A DNA stretch of 64,000 bases from an uncultured Eubacteriales bacterium. GTDB taxonomy: Bacteria; Bacillota; Clostridia; Christensenellales; Aristaeellaceae. Position 1 is the stretch's first letter. Each line of letters begins with the position of its first letter. This document shows, in pieces, positions 24,587 through 32,969 of the stretch. Below the pieces are notes generated by a model, which had not been told where the DNA came from, did no database searches, and was given only the letters and a program-made list of their open reading frames with translations. The stretch covers positions 1 to 64,000 of the forward strand of contig CADASK010000035.1 in the NCBI GenBank assembly GCA_902790495.1, read 5' to 3'. Made by a program: the position numbers and the translations under genes.

Positions 24587-26341
24587 TCATTCAGCTGTCA
24601 CTTGCTCCAGGAACCCCACCATCACATACCCCTCAATCACATCCGTCTTCACATGCACCCACACGGGATCCTCGCAGGTCTCCAGCACGATGAGGCGCTG
24701 GTGCTTGTACAGGCGCATGAGAATCTGGGCGGCCTGGGTCGGCTCGGCGCGCAGGTTCAGGCTGCTGTCGTCATCGATGCCCTCCACCGAGGCCAGCCAG
24801 GCGCCCTCCGGCAGCTGCGCGGCGGTGACGGGCATCAGCGTGGGGCGCGGGGTGGCGGTGGCCGCCGGGCCGGGGGTGTAAAACATCACCGGGTCGGGCG
24901 TGGGCAGGGGCGCGTCCTCCGTGCCGCCCACCATCAGATCCATGCCGGGGTAGTAGAAGGCGAGGATCTCCTCGCAGCGCATGCCGTAGCGGGCCGCCAT
25001 CCACTGGGCGCCGCGCTGGCTCATGCCGACGCCGTGGCCAAAGCGGCGGCTCTCCAGACGGAAGGCGTCACCCTCCTCCACCACGGTGATCATCTCGTTG
25101 GCGCTGCCCGCGATGGACAGGTTCAGGGCCTTCACCACCTCGGGGAAGAGCGGCAGGGTCAGGGTGGCGGGATCATCCGCCGGGAGAAAGCCGCTCAGCT
25201 GCGGCGCGGGGGTGGCCTCCGGCTCCGGGCTGACCGTGGCGGTGGGCTCGGGCGTCTCGAAGAGGTTGAGATCCTCCTCGTCCACACGGACGGAGGCGAT
25301 CTGCTCGCGGTAGCCGCGCCCCGACCAGCGGAAGGTCAGGGTCAGCTGGTTGACGAAGCGGCTGGGCGCGGGGTGCACCGTGTGTCCGACGGAGACCGAG
25401 TCGATGGCGTCCACGCGGAAGCAGTCCGCCTGGGGCTCGAAGCCCTGGCGCAGCATCTCCTGGGCCATGTAGTCGCAGAGGATGGCGGTGAAGGCTTCCG
25501 GCAGGCCGGAGGCATTTTTGCGCAGGGTGGCCCTGCGGACGATGCTCTCCGGGTTCTCCAGGTCGTAGGGGTCGTCCACCATCTGGTAGTAGGTAGGCGC
25601 GCCGCGGCCGCTCCACACGTTCTCCACCAGCTCAGTCTGGCCGCCGTTGCTGGCGGAGTAATAGCAGGTGGCGAGCTTGCCCTTGTACATGCCCACCACG
25701 CCGCGGGTCTCCTTCACGGCCTGGGCGGCGCGCCTGTCCCGCGGGTTGACGCCGTGGAAGACCTGGTCGTTGGTGGTGTCGGTCATGTCCCAGGGCTTGG
25801 AGGGATCAATGTGGCTGAGGGCGTAGGTGCGGGCGCAGATGGCCTGGGCCTTCAGCGCCTCCATGGGGAAGCTGTCGTTCATCTCATAGGGGACGACGCC
25901 CAGCAGGTAATCCTCCACGGGGATCGTCAGCACAGGCTGCAGCTGGCCGTTCTCCACGCTCAGGGTGAGGTCGCCCGGGTAGAGGTTGCCGTCGCGCCGG
26001 AAGCGGATGCCGCCGCTGTCCCGGCCGTCGTCCGTGCGGATGAGGCGGAGGGCACCCTCCACGCGGAGGGTGATATCGTCGGCGGTGAGCACCAGCCGGT
26101 CACCGCTGACCTGCACGGTCAGTACGGTGCCGCGGGGGTAATGGGCGGTCACGTGGTCCGCGGTGCACAGGTAAGCGCCGTCGAGGGTGAGGTCCGCCCG
26201 GTCGGTCAGCGCGAGGCGGCGGAGCTGGATGCGGACGTTCTGCACGTCGCCGGCGGCATGGGCGGCAGGGGCGGGAAGCCCGCCCAACAGCGCGCAGGCG
26301 AAAAGGAGGCATGTGAGTCCGAGAGACAACAATTTCTTCAT
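24587..26341 (-). CDS. SpoIID/LytB-domain cell-wall protein with SH3 tail
   Basis: 584 residues; TAGGAGGCGG upstream. Signal peptide 1-30 (ends AAHAAG). The SpoIID domain spans about 120-460: TIPVEDYLLGVVPYEMNDSF holds the putative catalytic glutamate (PYEM), then ALKAQAICARTYAL, TTNDQVFHGV and FGHGVGMSQRGAQWMA with the late histidine. A Thr/Pro-rich linker (about 475-510) leads to an SH3-type domain (515-584). SpoIID is a lytic transglycosylase acting on denuded glycans during engulfment; LytB-type relatives modify vegetative wall, so sporulation cannot be assumed. It is third in an operon after moxR and DUF58 genes. Confidence 0.9.
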   Translation of the reverse strand: MKKLLSLGLTCLLFACALLGGLPAPAAHAAGDVQNVRIQLRRLALTDRADLTLDGAYLCTADHVTAHYPRGTVLTVQVSGDRLVLTADDITLRVEGALRLIRTDDGRDSGGIRFRRDGNLYPGDLTLSVENGQLQPVLTIPVEDYLLGVVPYEMNDSFPMEALKAQAICARTYALSHIDPSKPWDMTDTTNDQVFHGVNPRDRRAAQAVKETRGVVGMYKGKLATCYYSASNGGQTELVENVWSGRGAPTYYQMVDDPYDLENPESIVRRATLRKNASGLPEAFTAILCDYMAQEMLRQGFEPQADCFRVDAIDSVSVGHTVHPAPSRFVNQLTLTFRWSGRGYREQIASVRVDEEDLNLFETPEPTATVSPEPEATPAPQLSGFLPADDPATLTLPLFPEVVKALNLSIAGSANEMITVVEEGDAFRLESRRFGHGVGMSQRGAQWMAARYGMRCEEILAFYYPGMDLMVGGTEDAPLPTPDPVMFYTPGPAATATPRPTLMPVTAAQLPEGAWLASVEGIDDDSSLNLRAEPTQAAQILMRLYKHQRLIVLETCEDPVWVHVKTDVIEGYVMVGFLEQVTAE

Positions 26342-26380
26342 GGCTGAACCGCCTCCTATGGTCGATTGGTTTCTTTCAGT

Positions 26381-27514
26381 TTACTCTGCGGGTGCGATCC
26401 ATATCACCTCAGCCCCGGCGGCCTGGAGCTTCCTCACCATGGGGGGCCACCTGGGATTCTCCGCCCCGGCGGTCACCAGGTAGAGCCGCAGGGTGGGGCC
26501 GAGCCGCCTCAGCTGCAGCAGCGTCTCCACCGCGCGTTCGCTCAGGCGGGCCGTGATGACCACCACCGCGCCGGTTTGGCGCACACGGCTGAAGGCGCCC
26601 CGGATCACGCTGTCCAGCCGCTCGCGGCCGGTCATCTCGCAGCGGGCGAGGCGCTCCAGGGTCATGGGCACGGCGGACAGGCTGGCGATGTCCCCGACCT
26701 GGCCGTCGTGCAGCGGCAGGCGCAGGCGATGTTCCAGCCGCAGCTCGGTCTCGACGACGGCGGCCGCCGTGTCGCAGAGGGCGTCCCGGATGTCCGCGGA
26801 CTGCCCGCCGATGGCCGCGCTGTCCAGGATGACCAGGGCCTCCTGGGGCACGGGCTCCTCAAAGCGGCGCACCATCAGCTCCTGCCTGCGGGCGGTCAGC
26901 TTCCAGTGCACCTTCTTCAGCGCGTCGCCCGGCTGCCAGGCGCGGGTGTCGGCGGGGTCGGTGATGTCCTCCGTGGCGCGGGCCATGGCGCCGGAGGCCG
27001 CCTCTGCCGGGGCGAAGCGCAGTGGCTCCACCGGGAAGGCGGCGGGCAGCACCACGGTCTCCTCCTCGGGAAGGCTGACGGGCAGCGTGCGCTCCCGCAG
27101 GCCCAGCAGATCGCTCACTGTCACCTCGACGACGCCCGGATGGCTGACCCCGACGTGGGGCGCGTCCAGGGTGAGCGTGAAGACGCGGGCGCCCCGGCGC
27201 GTGTCGTCCAGGCGCACGTCGAAGGGCTCGGTGCCCGGCAGGCCCTCCACCGTGAGCACCATGGGGGCCATCGGCAGCAGGCAGCGGTGCCGCACCTCCA
27301 CCTCAAGGGTGAGGCTGTCCCCGCGCTGCAGGGCGCGCTGCGCGCCGCGGGAGACGACCTGCAGGCTGCGGCCGGCCCAGGCCGTGGTGAGGAGCGCCAG
27401 TGCCTCCGCCAGCGTCAGCAGCACGGCGGGCAGCAGAAATACGGGACTTCCCGTGGCGAGGGCGGCCACCGTCAGCACGGCGGCGACCCCCGCGATGCCC
27501 AGCGCGGCCCGCAT
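26381..27514 (-). CDS. DUF58 domain-containing membrane protein
   Basis: 377 residues. Its ATG at 27514 shares one base with the moxR stop (TGATG), so translation is coupled and the longer open frame is rejected. Two membrane helices lie at 4-45. The DUF58 signature is seen at about 195-235: ADTRAWQPGDALKKVHWKLTA, followed by a von Willebrand A-like region beginning ALVILDSAA with a DxS-like start. DUF58 proteins usually partner a MoxR ATPase and are thought to act in metal insertion or envelope protein maturation; the client here may be the next protein, but that is not shown. Confidence 0.88.
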   Translation of the reverse strand: MRAALGIAGVAAVLTVAALATGSPVFLLPAVLLTLAEALALLTTAWAGRSLQVVSRGAQRALQRGDSLTLEVEVRHRCLLPMAPMVLTVEGLPGTEPFDVRLDDTRRGARVFTLTLDAPHVGVSHPGVVEVTVSDLLGLRERTLPVSLPEEETVVLPAAFPVEPLRFAPAEAASGAMARATEDITDPADTRAWQPGDALKKVHWKLTARRQELMVRRFEEPVPQEALVILDSAAIGGQSADIRDALCDTAAAVVETELRLEHRLRLPLHDGQVGDIASLSAVPMTLERLARCEMTGRERLDSVIRGAFSRVRQTGAVVVITARLSERAVETLLQLRRLGPTLRLYLVTAGAENPRWPPMVRKLQAAGAEVIWIAPAE

Positions 27515-28458
27515 CACAGACGAAGCGGGACGGCCACGTTCTGCCGGAGCGTCACGAGCACGGTCTCCGCGGTGATGCCCTTCATGCGGGCCTCGGGGCT
27601 GAGCACCAGGCGGTGGCAGCACACGGGCAGCAGCATCCGCTGCACGTCCTCGGGCAGGATGTAATCGCGGTTGTCCAGCAGGGCGTAGGCCTGGGCGGCC
27701 CGGGTCAGGGCGATGGCCCCGCGGGTGGACAGGCCAAGGCTCAGCGAGGGCTCGGCGCGTGTCGCGGCGGCGAGGTTCGCCACGTAGGAGCGCACCTCGG
27801 GCGAGCAGTAGACGCGGCCGACCTCGTCCTGCATGGCGAGCACGTCCTCCGCCGAACAGACGCTCTGCAGGCTCTCCATGGGCTTTTGGGTGCCGGTGTA
27901 GCGCTCCAGCACGTCCATCTCCTGCTCCGGCGTGGGATAGCCGATGCTGATGCGCAGGAAGAAGCGGTCCAGCTGCGCCTCCGGCAGGGGATAGGTGCCC
28001 ATGAAGTCGCCGGGGTTCTGGGTCGCCAGCACGAGGAAGGGCTTGGGCAGCGGGTAGGTCACGCCGTCCACGGTGGTCTGGCCCTCCTCCATGGCCTCCA
28101 GCAGCGCGCTCTGGGTCTTCGGGCTGGTGCGGTTGATCTCGTCCGCCAGCACGATCTGGCTCATGATCGCGCCCTCGCGGAACTCGGTCTCACCCGTGCG
28201 CATGTTGACGAGGGTGTAGCCGGTCACGTCGGAGGGCATCAGGTCGGGCGTGAACTGGATGCGCCGGAAGGTGCAGTCCAGCGAGCGCGCCAGGGCGCTG
28301 GCCAGGGTCGTCTTGCCCACGCCCGGCACGTCCTCGATCAGCACATGGCCGCGGCAGATGAGGGCGATGAGGGCCAGCTCGACGGCGTCCTCCTTGCCGA
28401 CCACGACGCGGCTGATGTTGTCGATCAGCGCCGAAACCAGGCGATTGGTCTGGGACAT
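27514..28458 (-). CDS. MoxR-family AAA+ ATPase
   Basis: 314 residues from ATG at 28458 with AAGGAGG seven bases upstream. AAA_3 ATPase: Walker A GVGKTT (about 45-50), Walker B ADEINRT, sensor region LATQNPGDFMGTYPLPEAQLDRF, and the C-terminal lid with STRGAIALTRAAQAYALL. MoxR proteins act as chaperone-like ATPases with VWA or DUF58 partners, which is exactly the next gene. An R3 repeat separates it from tyrS; no separate promoter is obvious, so read-through from tyrS is possible. Confidence 0.92.
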   Translation of the reverse strand: MSQTNRLVSALIDNISRVVVGKEDAVELALIALICRGHVLIEDVPGVGKTTLASALARSLDCTFRRIQFTPDLMPSDVTGYTLVNMRTGETEFREGAIMSQIVLADEINRTSPKTQSALLEAMEEGQTTVDGVTYPLPKPFLVLATQNPGDFMGTYPLPEAQLDRFFLRISIGYPTPEQEMDVLERYTGTQKPMESLQSVCSAEDVLAMQDEVGRVYCSPEVRSYVANLAAATRAEPSLSLGLSTRGAIALTRAAQAYALLDNRDYILPEDVQRMLLPVCCHRLVLSPEARMKGITAETVLVTLRQNVAVPLRL

Positions 28459-28474
28459 AGGTACCTCCTTGAAA

Positions 28475-28533
28475 GCCTTCCCCCCTCTGGGGGAAGGTGT
28501 CATCGAGCCCGAAGGCTCGATGACGGATGAGGG
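28475..28533 (+). repeat. R3 repeat with variant second hairpin
   Basis: CCTTCCCCCC-TCT-GGGGGAAGG then GTCATCGAGCC-CGA-AGGCTCGATGAC. The second arm differs from other R3 copies yet pairs fully. Confidence 0.82.
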
Positions 28534-28547
28534 GTGTTCTCGGTAAA

Positions 28548-29768
28548 TTATGCCATCACAGCCTTATGGAAGACCTTCTTCCCCTTGCGAATCACGACGC
28601 CATTCTTCAGGTCGTCGGCGGGGACGACCTGCTCGATGCCTTCGGCCTTCTCGCCGTCGACCAGCACGCCGCCCTGCTCGATCAGCCTGCGGATCTCGCT
28701 CTTGCTTTTGCCGAGCTTGCAGGCCAGCATCAGGTCGACCAGGTTCATGCCGTCGCCGACCTCCTCAGCCGTGAGGGTGGTGGAGGGCATGTTGGCGTCG
28801 TCGCCGTTGCCGGAGAAGAGGGCGGCGGCCACGTCGCGGGCCTTCTTCGCCTCCTCCTCGCCGTGCACCAGGGCGGTCAGGGAGTAGGCCAGGATCTCCT
28901 TCTTCTCGTTGATGCGGCTGCCGTCCCACTGCTCCATGGCCTCGATCTCCTCCAGCGGGATGAAGGTGAGCATGCGGATGCACTTCATCACGTCGGCGTC
29001 GTCGATGTTGCGCCAGTACTGGTAGAACTCGAAGGGGCTGGTCTTATTGGGATCCAGCCACACCGCGCCCTTGGCGGTCTTGCCCATCTTCTTGCCCTCG
29101 CTGTTGAGCAGCAGGGTGATGGTCATGGCGTAGGCGTCGTCGCCGGTCTTGCGGCGGATCAGGTCGGTGCCGGCCAGCATGTTGCTCCACTGGTCGTTGC
29201 CGCCGAACTGCATGTTGCAGCCGTAGTGCTCATGCAGGTAGAGGAAGTCGTAGCTCTGCATGATCATGTAGTTGAATTCCAGGAAGCTCAGGCCCTTGGC
29301 CATGCGCTGCTTGTAGCACTCGGCGCGGAGCATCTCGTTGACGGAGAAGTGGGCGCCCACCTCGCGCAGGAGGCTGATGTAATTGAGGTTCAGCAGCCAG
29401 TCGGCGTTGTTGACGCAGATGGCCTTGTCCTCGCCGAACTCGATGAACTTGCCGATCTGCTGGCGGAAGCACTCGCAGTTGTGCTCGATGGTCTCCGGGG
29501 TCAGCATGGAGCGCATGTCCGTGCGGCCGGAGGGGTCGCCGATGTAGCCGGTGCCGCCGCCCAGCAGCACCACGGGCTTGTTGCCCGCCATCTGCAGGCG
29601 CTTCATCAGGCACAGGGCCATGAAGTGGCCCACGTGCAGGGAGTCGGCGGTGGGGTCGAAGCCGATGTAGAAGCGCGCGCCGCCCTTGTTGATCAGCTCG
29701 CGGATCTCCGCTTCGTCGGTGACCTGGGCGATGAGGCCGCGGGCCTGGAGTTCTTCGTAGATGCCCAT
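28548..29768 (-). CDS. tyrS: Tyrosyl-tRNA synthetase
   Basis: 406 residues; AAAGGAGGAAC upstream. Class I enzyme that charges tRNA-Tyr. ATP motif SLHVGH (HIGH-like) is near 43-48, tyrosine-pocket residues lie in YIGFDPTADS and FNYMIMQSYDFLYL, the class signature loop is GKKMGKTAKGAVWL (KMSKS-like, about 228-241), and an RNA-binding S4-type domain closes the C-terminus (SKSEIRRLIEQGGVLVDGE). Expression is controlled by a T-box leader at about 29855-30095. Confidence 0.97.
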   Translation of the reverse strand: MGIYEELQARGLIAQVTDEAEIRELINKGGARFYIGFDPTADSLHVGHFMALCLMKRLQMAGNKPVVLLGGGTGYIGDPSGRTDMRSMLTPETIEHNCECFRQQIGKFIEFGEDKAICVNNADWLLNLNYISLLREVGAHFSVNEMLRAECYKQRMAKGLSFLEFNYMIMQSYDFLYLHEHYGCNMQFGGNDQWSNMLAGTDLIRRKTGDDAYAMTITLLLNSEGKKMGKTAKGAVWLDPNKTSPFEFYQYWRNIDDADVMKCIRMLTFIPLEEIEAMEQWDGSRINEKKEILAYSLTALVHGEEEAKKARDVAAALFSGNGDDANMPSTTLTAEEVGDGMNLVDLMLACKLGKSKSEIRRLIEQGGVLVDGEKAEGIEQVVPADDLKNGVVIRKGKKVFHKAVMA

Positions 29769-29854
29769 GATGGTGTTCCTCCTTTGAATCTGAACGATGG
29801 AGATGTCCTTTCTGTTCCTGCGGGGGAGTTTCGCCGCCTGCAGGAAGAAAGAAA

Positions 29855-30095
29855 TGAAAAGCCCCTGTTCCCCATACGGGAACAGAGGACGAAAGGAGCG
29901 GTTCGTGGTACCACCTCTGCTTTGGAGACGGATGGCCGCCTCCCTCGCAAGCGCTGTATCGGGCGCGCCCGGCCCCGCCTACTGACCCGTGGGCTTTCGG
30001 AGGGCGGCTCCAGAGGGTATTCGCGCGGCTTCCCCTGCGCCCTCGCACCGACCGGACGCTCTCTGAAGGCTCCACCGCGTTACTCTGCTCTGTCA
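29855..30095 (-). promoter_or_regulatory. Tyrosine T-box riboswitch
   Basis: Leader of tyrS. The antiterminator T-box reads AGGTGGTACCACGAA on the minus strand (about 29917-29903). The terminator is CCTCTGTTCCC/GGGAACAGGGG at 29888-29861, followed by CTTTTC. The likely specifier is TAC (30019-30017) in GAATACC, a tyrosine codon, matching the gene. Uncharged tRNA-Tyr should favour read-through. Confidence 0.92.
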
Positions 30096-30114
30096 TAGCC
30101 TTGTGTACGTGGGG

Positions 30115-30143
30115 ATTATAGCAGGAGTCGAGGGGTTTTGCAA
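30115..30143 (-). promoter_or_regulatory. Promoter for the tyrS T-box transcript
   Basis: Minus strand TTGCAA (30143-30138), 17 bases, TATAAT (30120-30115). Confidence 0.85.
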
Positions 30144-30181
30144 GGGGGTGTTTGCGCGGAGGGCGCAGGCTGAGTTGCATA

Positions 30182-30210
30182 TTGACGAGCGGCCGGTCAG
30201 CCGATACAAT
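30182..30210 (+). promoter_or_regulatory. Orphan promoter
   Basis: TTGACG (30182-30187), 17 bases, TACAAT (30205-30210). No standard gene follows before the queT promoter at 30370. Confidence 0.55.
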
Positions 30211-30229
30211 GAAGACCGGGCGAGCGGGG

Positions 30230-30286
30230 ATGTCCCTCGGCGCGATCGTCAAAGGCATCAGGCAGATCCGGCATGGATCAGCCTGA
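30230..30286 (+). other. Possible 18-residue ORF after the orphan promoter
   Basis: ATG at 30230 about 13 bases after the expected transcription start; peptide MSLGAIVKGIRQIRHGSA, cationic and amphipathic-looking. The ribosome site (GAGCGGGG) is poor. It could equally be part of a small RNA or a gene remnant, since the frame stays open beyond the TGA to 30372. Confidence 0.25.
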
Positions 30287-30369
30287 GCGGACGCATCGGA
30301 CAAGGTCGGCTGTCCGGATAACGCAGCCATGCCTGCGGAAGGTCGGAAGCGGTTCCCGCGCCGTCCGTC

Positions 30370-30397
30370 TTGACAAACGCCGCGCATCTGTTATGAT
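30370..30397 (+). promoter_or_regulatory. Promoter for queT
   Basis: TTGACA (30370-30375), 16 bases, TATGAT (30392-30397). Confidence 0.8.
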
Positions 30398-30404
30398 GGA
30401 CAGC

Positions 30405-30502
30405 GGCGTTCCGGAAGGCGGCGCGGTGTCTGCGCGGGTGCCCCGGGGGCCGCATCACATGTGCGGCGGCGCGAGGCGCTGGCCGCGAAAGGAGGCACCT
30501 CT
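30405..30502 (+). promoter_or_regulatory. Structured queT leader, candidate translational control
   Basis: GGTGCC at 30437-30442 can pair with GGCACC at 30494-30499, which overlaps the AGGAGG ribosome site; a CCGCA/TGCGG hairpin lies between (about 30450-30466). queT genes are often under preQ1 riboswitches, but I cannot match this leader to class I or II; class III was not testable by eye. Confidence 0.4.
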
Positions 30503-31006
30503 GTGTTCAAGAGGCTGCTCACAACCCGTTCCCTGTGCGTCAGCGCTGTGATTGCCGCGCTGTACGCCGCCCTGACCCTGCTGCTCGCGCCCATCTCCTA
30601 CGGCGCGATCCAGTGCCGCGTCTCCGAGGCGCTGACCCTGCTGCCCGTGCTGCTTCCGGAAGCCATTCCCGGACTCGCGGTCGGCTGTCTCATTGCCAAC
30701 CTGTTCGGCTCCGCCACGCCCTGGGATGTCGTCTTCGGCACTCTGGCCACGCTGATCGCCGCCGTGCTGTCCTACCTGCTGCGGAAAAAGACCGTCACCA
30801 AGTGGAAGCTCCCGGTGCTCTCGGCGCTGATGCCCGTGCTGGCGAACGGCATCATCGTGGGCCTGGTGCTGTCCCTGACGCTGCACCTGCCGCTGGTGAT
30901 CACGATGCTGGAGGTCGCCGCGGGCGAGCTGGTCGCCTGCGCCCTGGGCCTGCTGCTGATCCACGCCCTCAAGGACGTTGACCTGGACAGACTGACAAGG
31001 AAATAA
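30503..31006 (+). CDS. queT: QueT-family queuosine precursor transporter
   Basis: 167 residues with GTG at 30503, eight bases after AGGAGG. Small membrane protein with about five helices; serves as the substrate-binding S component of an ECF transporter for a queuosine precursor. Family features visible: LCVSAVIAALYAALTLLLAPISYGAIQCRVSEAL at the N-terminus, with the QCRVSE motif, then GCLIANLFGSATPWDVVFGTLATL. It needs a shared ECF energising module, not encoded here. A longer in-frame start at 30461 lies in the leader and is rejected. Confidence 0.92.
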   Translation: MFKRLLTTRSLCVSAVIAALYAALTLLLAPISYGAIQCRVSEALTLLPVLLPEAIPGLAVGCLIANLFGSATPWDVVFGTLATLIAAVLSYLLRKKTVTKWKLPVLSALMPVLANGIIVGLVLSLTLHLPLVITMLEVAAGELVACALGLLLIHALKDVDLDRLTRK

Positions 31007-31025
31007 AAAAGCCTACCAGGGAGCT

Positions 31026-31192
31026 GCGAAGGGTTGCAAGGGGCTCGGAGCGCCCGGAAAACGCCATGTTATGGCGTTTTCAGCGGAGAGCGGGCGGCAG
31101 CCCCGGACCGATCGCAAAGCCCCTTGCCCGCGGCAGCCCCGGACCGATCGCAAAGCCCCTTGCCCGCGCCCGCAGGCGCGGAATCCCCGCTG
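31026..31192 (+). repeat. R2 repeat with internal 36-base tandem duplication
   Basis: Cassette AAAACGCCAT/ATGGCGTTTT; outer stem GCAAGGGGC/GCCCCTTGC. The segment 31095-31130 is repeated exactly at 31131-31166. Confidence 0.9.
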
Positions 31193-31208
31193 TTCTGCAG
31201 AAAACAAA

Positions 31209-31241
31209 GAAACCGTGAGGCGCGCGCTTCACGGTTTCTTA
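31209..31241. terminator. Bidirectional terminator between queT and mnmA
   Basis: AGAAACCGTGA/TTCACGGTTTCT, with T-rich sequence on both strands; it serves two convergent genes. Confidence 0.8.
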
Positions 31242-31269
31242 TTTAATCAGTAAACGTAAAAGACGGGCT

Positions 31270-31400
31270 GCGAAGGGGTGGAGGGGGCTCGGAGCGCCCG
31301 GAAAACGCCATGTTATGGCGTTTTCAGCGGAGAGCGGGCGGCAGCCCCGGATCGATCGCAAAGCCCCCTCCCCGCGCCCGCAGGCGCGGAATCTCTGCTG
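31270..31400 (+). repeat. R2 repeat
   Basis: Outer stem GGAGGGGGC/GCCCCCTCC is perfect and is a further covariant of the R1 stem. Cassette AAAACGCCAT/ATGGCGTTTT. Ends at the mnmA stop codon. Confidence 0.9.
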
Positions 31401-32537
31401 TCAGACAGCACGATCGATGTGATCCATCACACTCTGGGGCATCTTGATAGCCCCCGCGTCTGTCACCTCCGCCACGATGCCACCTCCCAGACACCTTTCC
31501 CCCTCATACAGCACAGCGCTCTGCCCGGGCGTAATCGCCCGCTGGGGCGTCACTGCAGTCAGGATCAGCCGATCCTCCTCCCAGAGGGCCTCGACCTCTT
31601 GATCCGCCTGGCGGTAGCGGTACTTGCAGGTGCAGCGGAAGGGCACGCCGCGCGGGGGCTTTTCCGCCTCCGCCTCCGCGACCCAGGTCACGTCCGTGCA
31701 GATGCAGCGCGTGGCGTAGAGCAGCGGGTGATCCTCGCCCTGGGCCACGATCAGCCGGTTCTTCTCCAGATCCTTGCCCACCACGAACCAGCTGCGCCCG
31801 TCGCCCATGCCGCCGATGCCCAGGCCGCGGCGCTGGCCGAGGGTGTAGTACATCAGCCCGTCGTGCCGCCCGACCTCGACGCCCTCCGGCGTGACCATCG
31901 CGCCGGGCTGGGCGGGCAGGAAGTCCGAGAGGAACTTCTTGAAATTGCGCTCGCCAATGAAGCACACGCCGGTGGAGTCCTTCTTGCGGCTCACGGGCAG
32001 GCCGGCGGCCTCCGCGATGGCGCGCACCTCCGCCTTGGTCATGCCGCCCACGGGGAAGAGGGCCTTTTTCAGCTGGGCGCTGTGCACCATATAGAGGAAG
32101 TAACTCTGATCCTTGTTCGGGTCGGGGCCGCGCAGCAGGTGGCCGGCGTCGTCCGTGCGGACGAAGTGGCCGGTGGCGATGCGGCTCGCGCCCAGCTCCA
32201 GAGCCAGGTCGAGGAAGGCCTTGAACTTGATCTCCCGGTTGCACAGCACGTCCGGGTTGGGGGTGCGGCCCGCTTTGTATTCTTTCAGGAAATAGGAGAA
32301 GACGCGGTCCCAGTATTCCCGGGCGAAGTTGACCGAGTAGTAGGGGATGCCGATGAGGTCACACACCGCGCGCACGTCGTTCCAGTCCTCCACGGCGGAG
32401 CACGCGCCGTTGGGGGTGGTTTCCTCCCAGTTGTTCATGAAGACGCCGACTACGTCGAAGCCCTGCCGCTTGAGCAGCAGCGCCGCCACGGAGGAGTCCA
32501 CGCCCCCGGACATGCCGACGACAATCTTTTCTGCCAT
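31401..32537 (-). CDS. mnmA: tRNA-specific 2-thiouridylase MnmA
   Basis: 378 residues from ATG at 32537 with AAAGG upstream; the longer open frame runs into an R1 repeat. It makes 2-thiouridine at position 34 of Glu, Lys and Gln tRNAs. PP-loop SGGVDSS is at about 9-15; the two catalytic cysteines lie in [12 protein letters not shown] and [10 protein letters not shown]; tRNA-contact segment DQSYFLY and the C-terminal barrel are present. Its promoter is about 180 bases upstream, so an R1 repeat lies within its 5' untranslated region. Confidence 0.96.
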   Translation of the reverse strand: MAEKIVVGMSGGVDSSVAALLLKRQGFDVVGVFMNNWEETTPNGACSAVEDWNDVRAVCDLIGIPYYSVNFAREYWDRVFSYFLKEYKAGRTPNPDVLCNREIKFKAFLDLALELGASRIATGHFVRTDDAGHLLRGPDPNKDQSYFLYMVHSAQLKKALFPVGGMTKAEVRAIAEAAGLPVSRKKDSTGVCFIGERNFKKFLSDFLPAQPGAMVTPEGVEVGRHDGLMYYTLGQRRGLGIGGMGDGRSWFVVGKDLEKNRLIVAQGEDHPLLYATRCICTDVTWVAEAEAEKPPRGVPFRCTCKYRYRQADQEVEALWEEDRLILTAVTPQRAITPGQSAVLYEGERCLGGGIVAEVTDAGAIKMPQSVMDHIDRAV

Positions 32538-32597
32538 GTGATCGTACCTTTCGTTTGTCAAAGGCGAATCGCTTAGCCGCCAAAACAAGAACGGCGG

Positions 32598-32664
32598 GCG
32601 AAGGTTTCCAAAGGGCGATCGCAAAGCCCTTTGGTCGCCGCCCGCAGGCGGCGAAATCCTTGCA
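32598..32664 (+). repeat. R1 repeat, GGCG subtype, in the mnmA 5' untranslated region
   Basis: Stem CCAAAGGGC/GCCCTTTGG and CGCCGCC/GGCGGCG. Preceded by the common flank AGCCGCCAAAACAAGAAC. Confidence 0.9.
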
Positions 32665-32713
32665 GCCATCAAGCAAGCAGCATGCAACGCTGTAGATCAG
32701 TCTTTGCTTCCAT

Positions 32714-32742
32714 ATTATATCAATGCGATGCGTCTTTCGCAA
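32714..32742 (-). promoter_or_regulatory. Promoter for mnmA
   Basis: Minus strand TTGCGA (32742-32737), 17 bases, TATAAT (32719-32714). Confidence 0.75.
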
Positions 32743-32808
32743 TCCCGCAAAGGATGTTCCATTATTACGCAAATATTTTGAATATTTTAAGAATTTATCA
32801 CAGAGAGG

Positions 32809-32837
32809 TTGACACGGGGCCTCGAATCGTTTAACAT
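32809..32837 (+). promoter_or_regulatory. Promoter for the giant SdrD-B-type protein
   Basis: TTGACA (32809-32814), 17 bases, TAACAT (32832-32837), at the edge of a low-GC patch (32670-32860). Confidence 0.65.
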
Positions 32838-32969
32838 ATTGAATGGCTTGGTTTCCGCGCTTTTCGCGTGGAAAAACGCAGGCCACACCCTATTCGTATC
32901 CGACATGCGCGTCGTGACGACTGTCCGCCGCGGCGGCGCATCACTGAACAACACGGAGGCTTCCGCGCT

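Noticed and set aside
24587..26341. Proof of endospore formation from the SpoIID domain
   Set aside because: SpoIID/LytB domains also occur in non-sporulating bacteria, and no other sporulation-specific gene is in the window.
30405..30502. Class II preQ1 riboswitch
   Set aside because: The AAAGGAGG site is present, but there is no upstream pyrimidine tract to pair with it and the first stem-loop does not fit.
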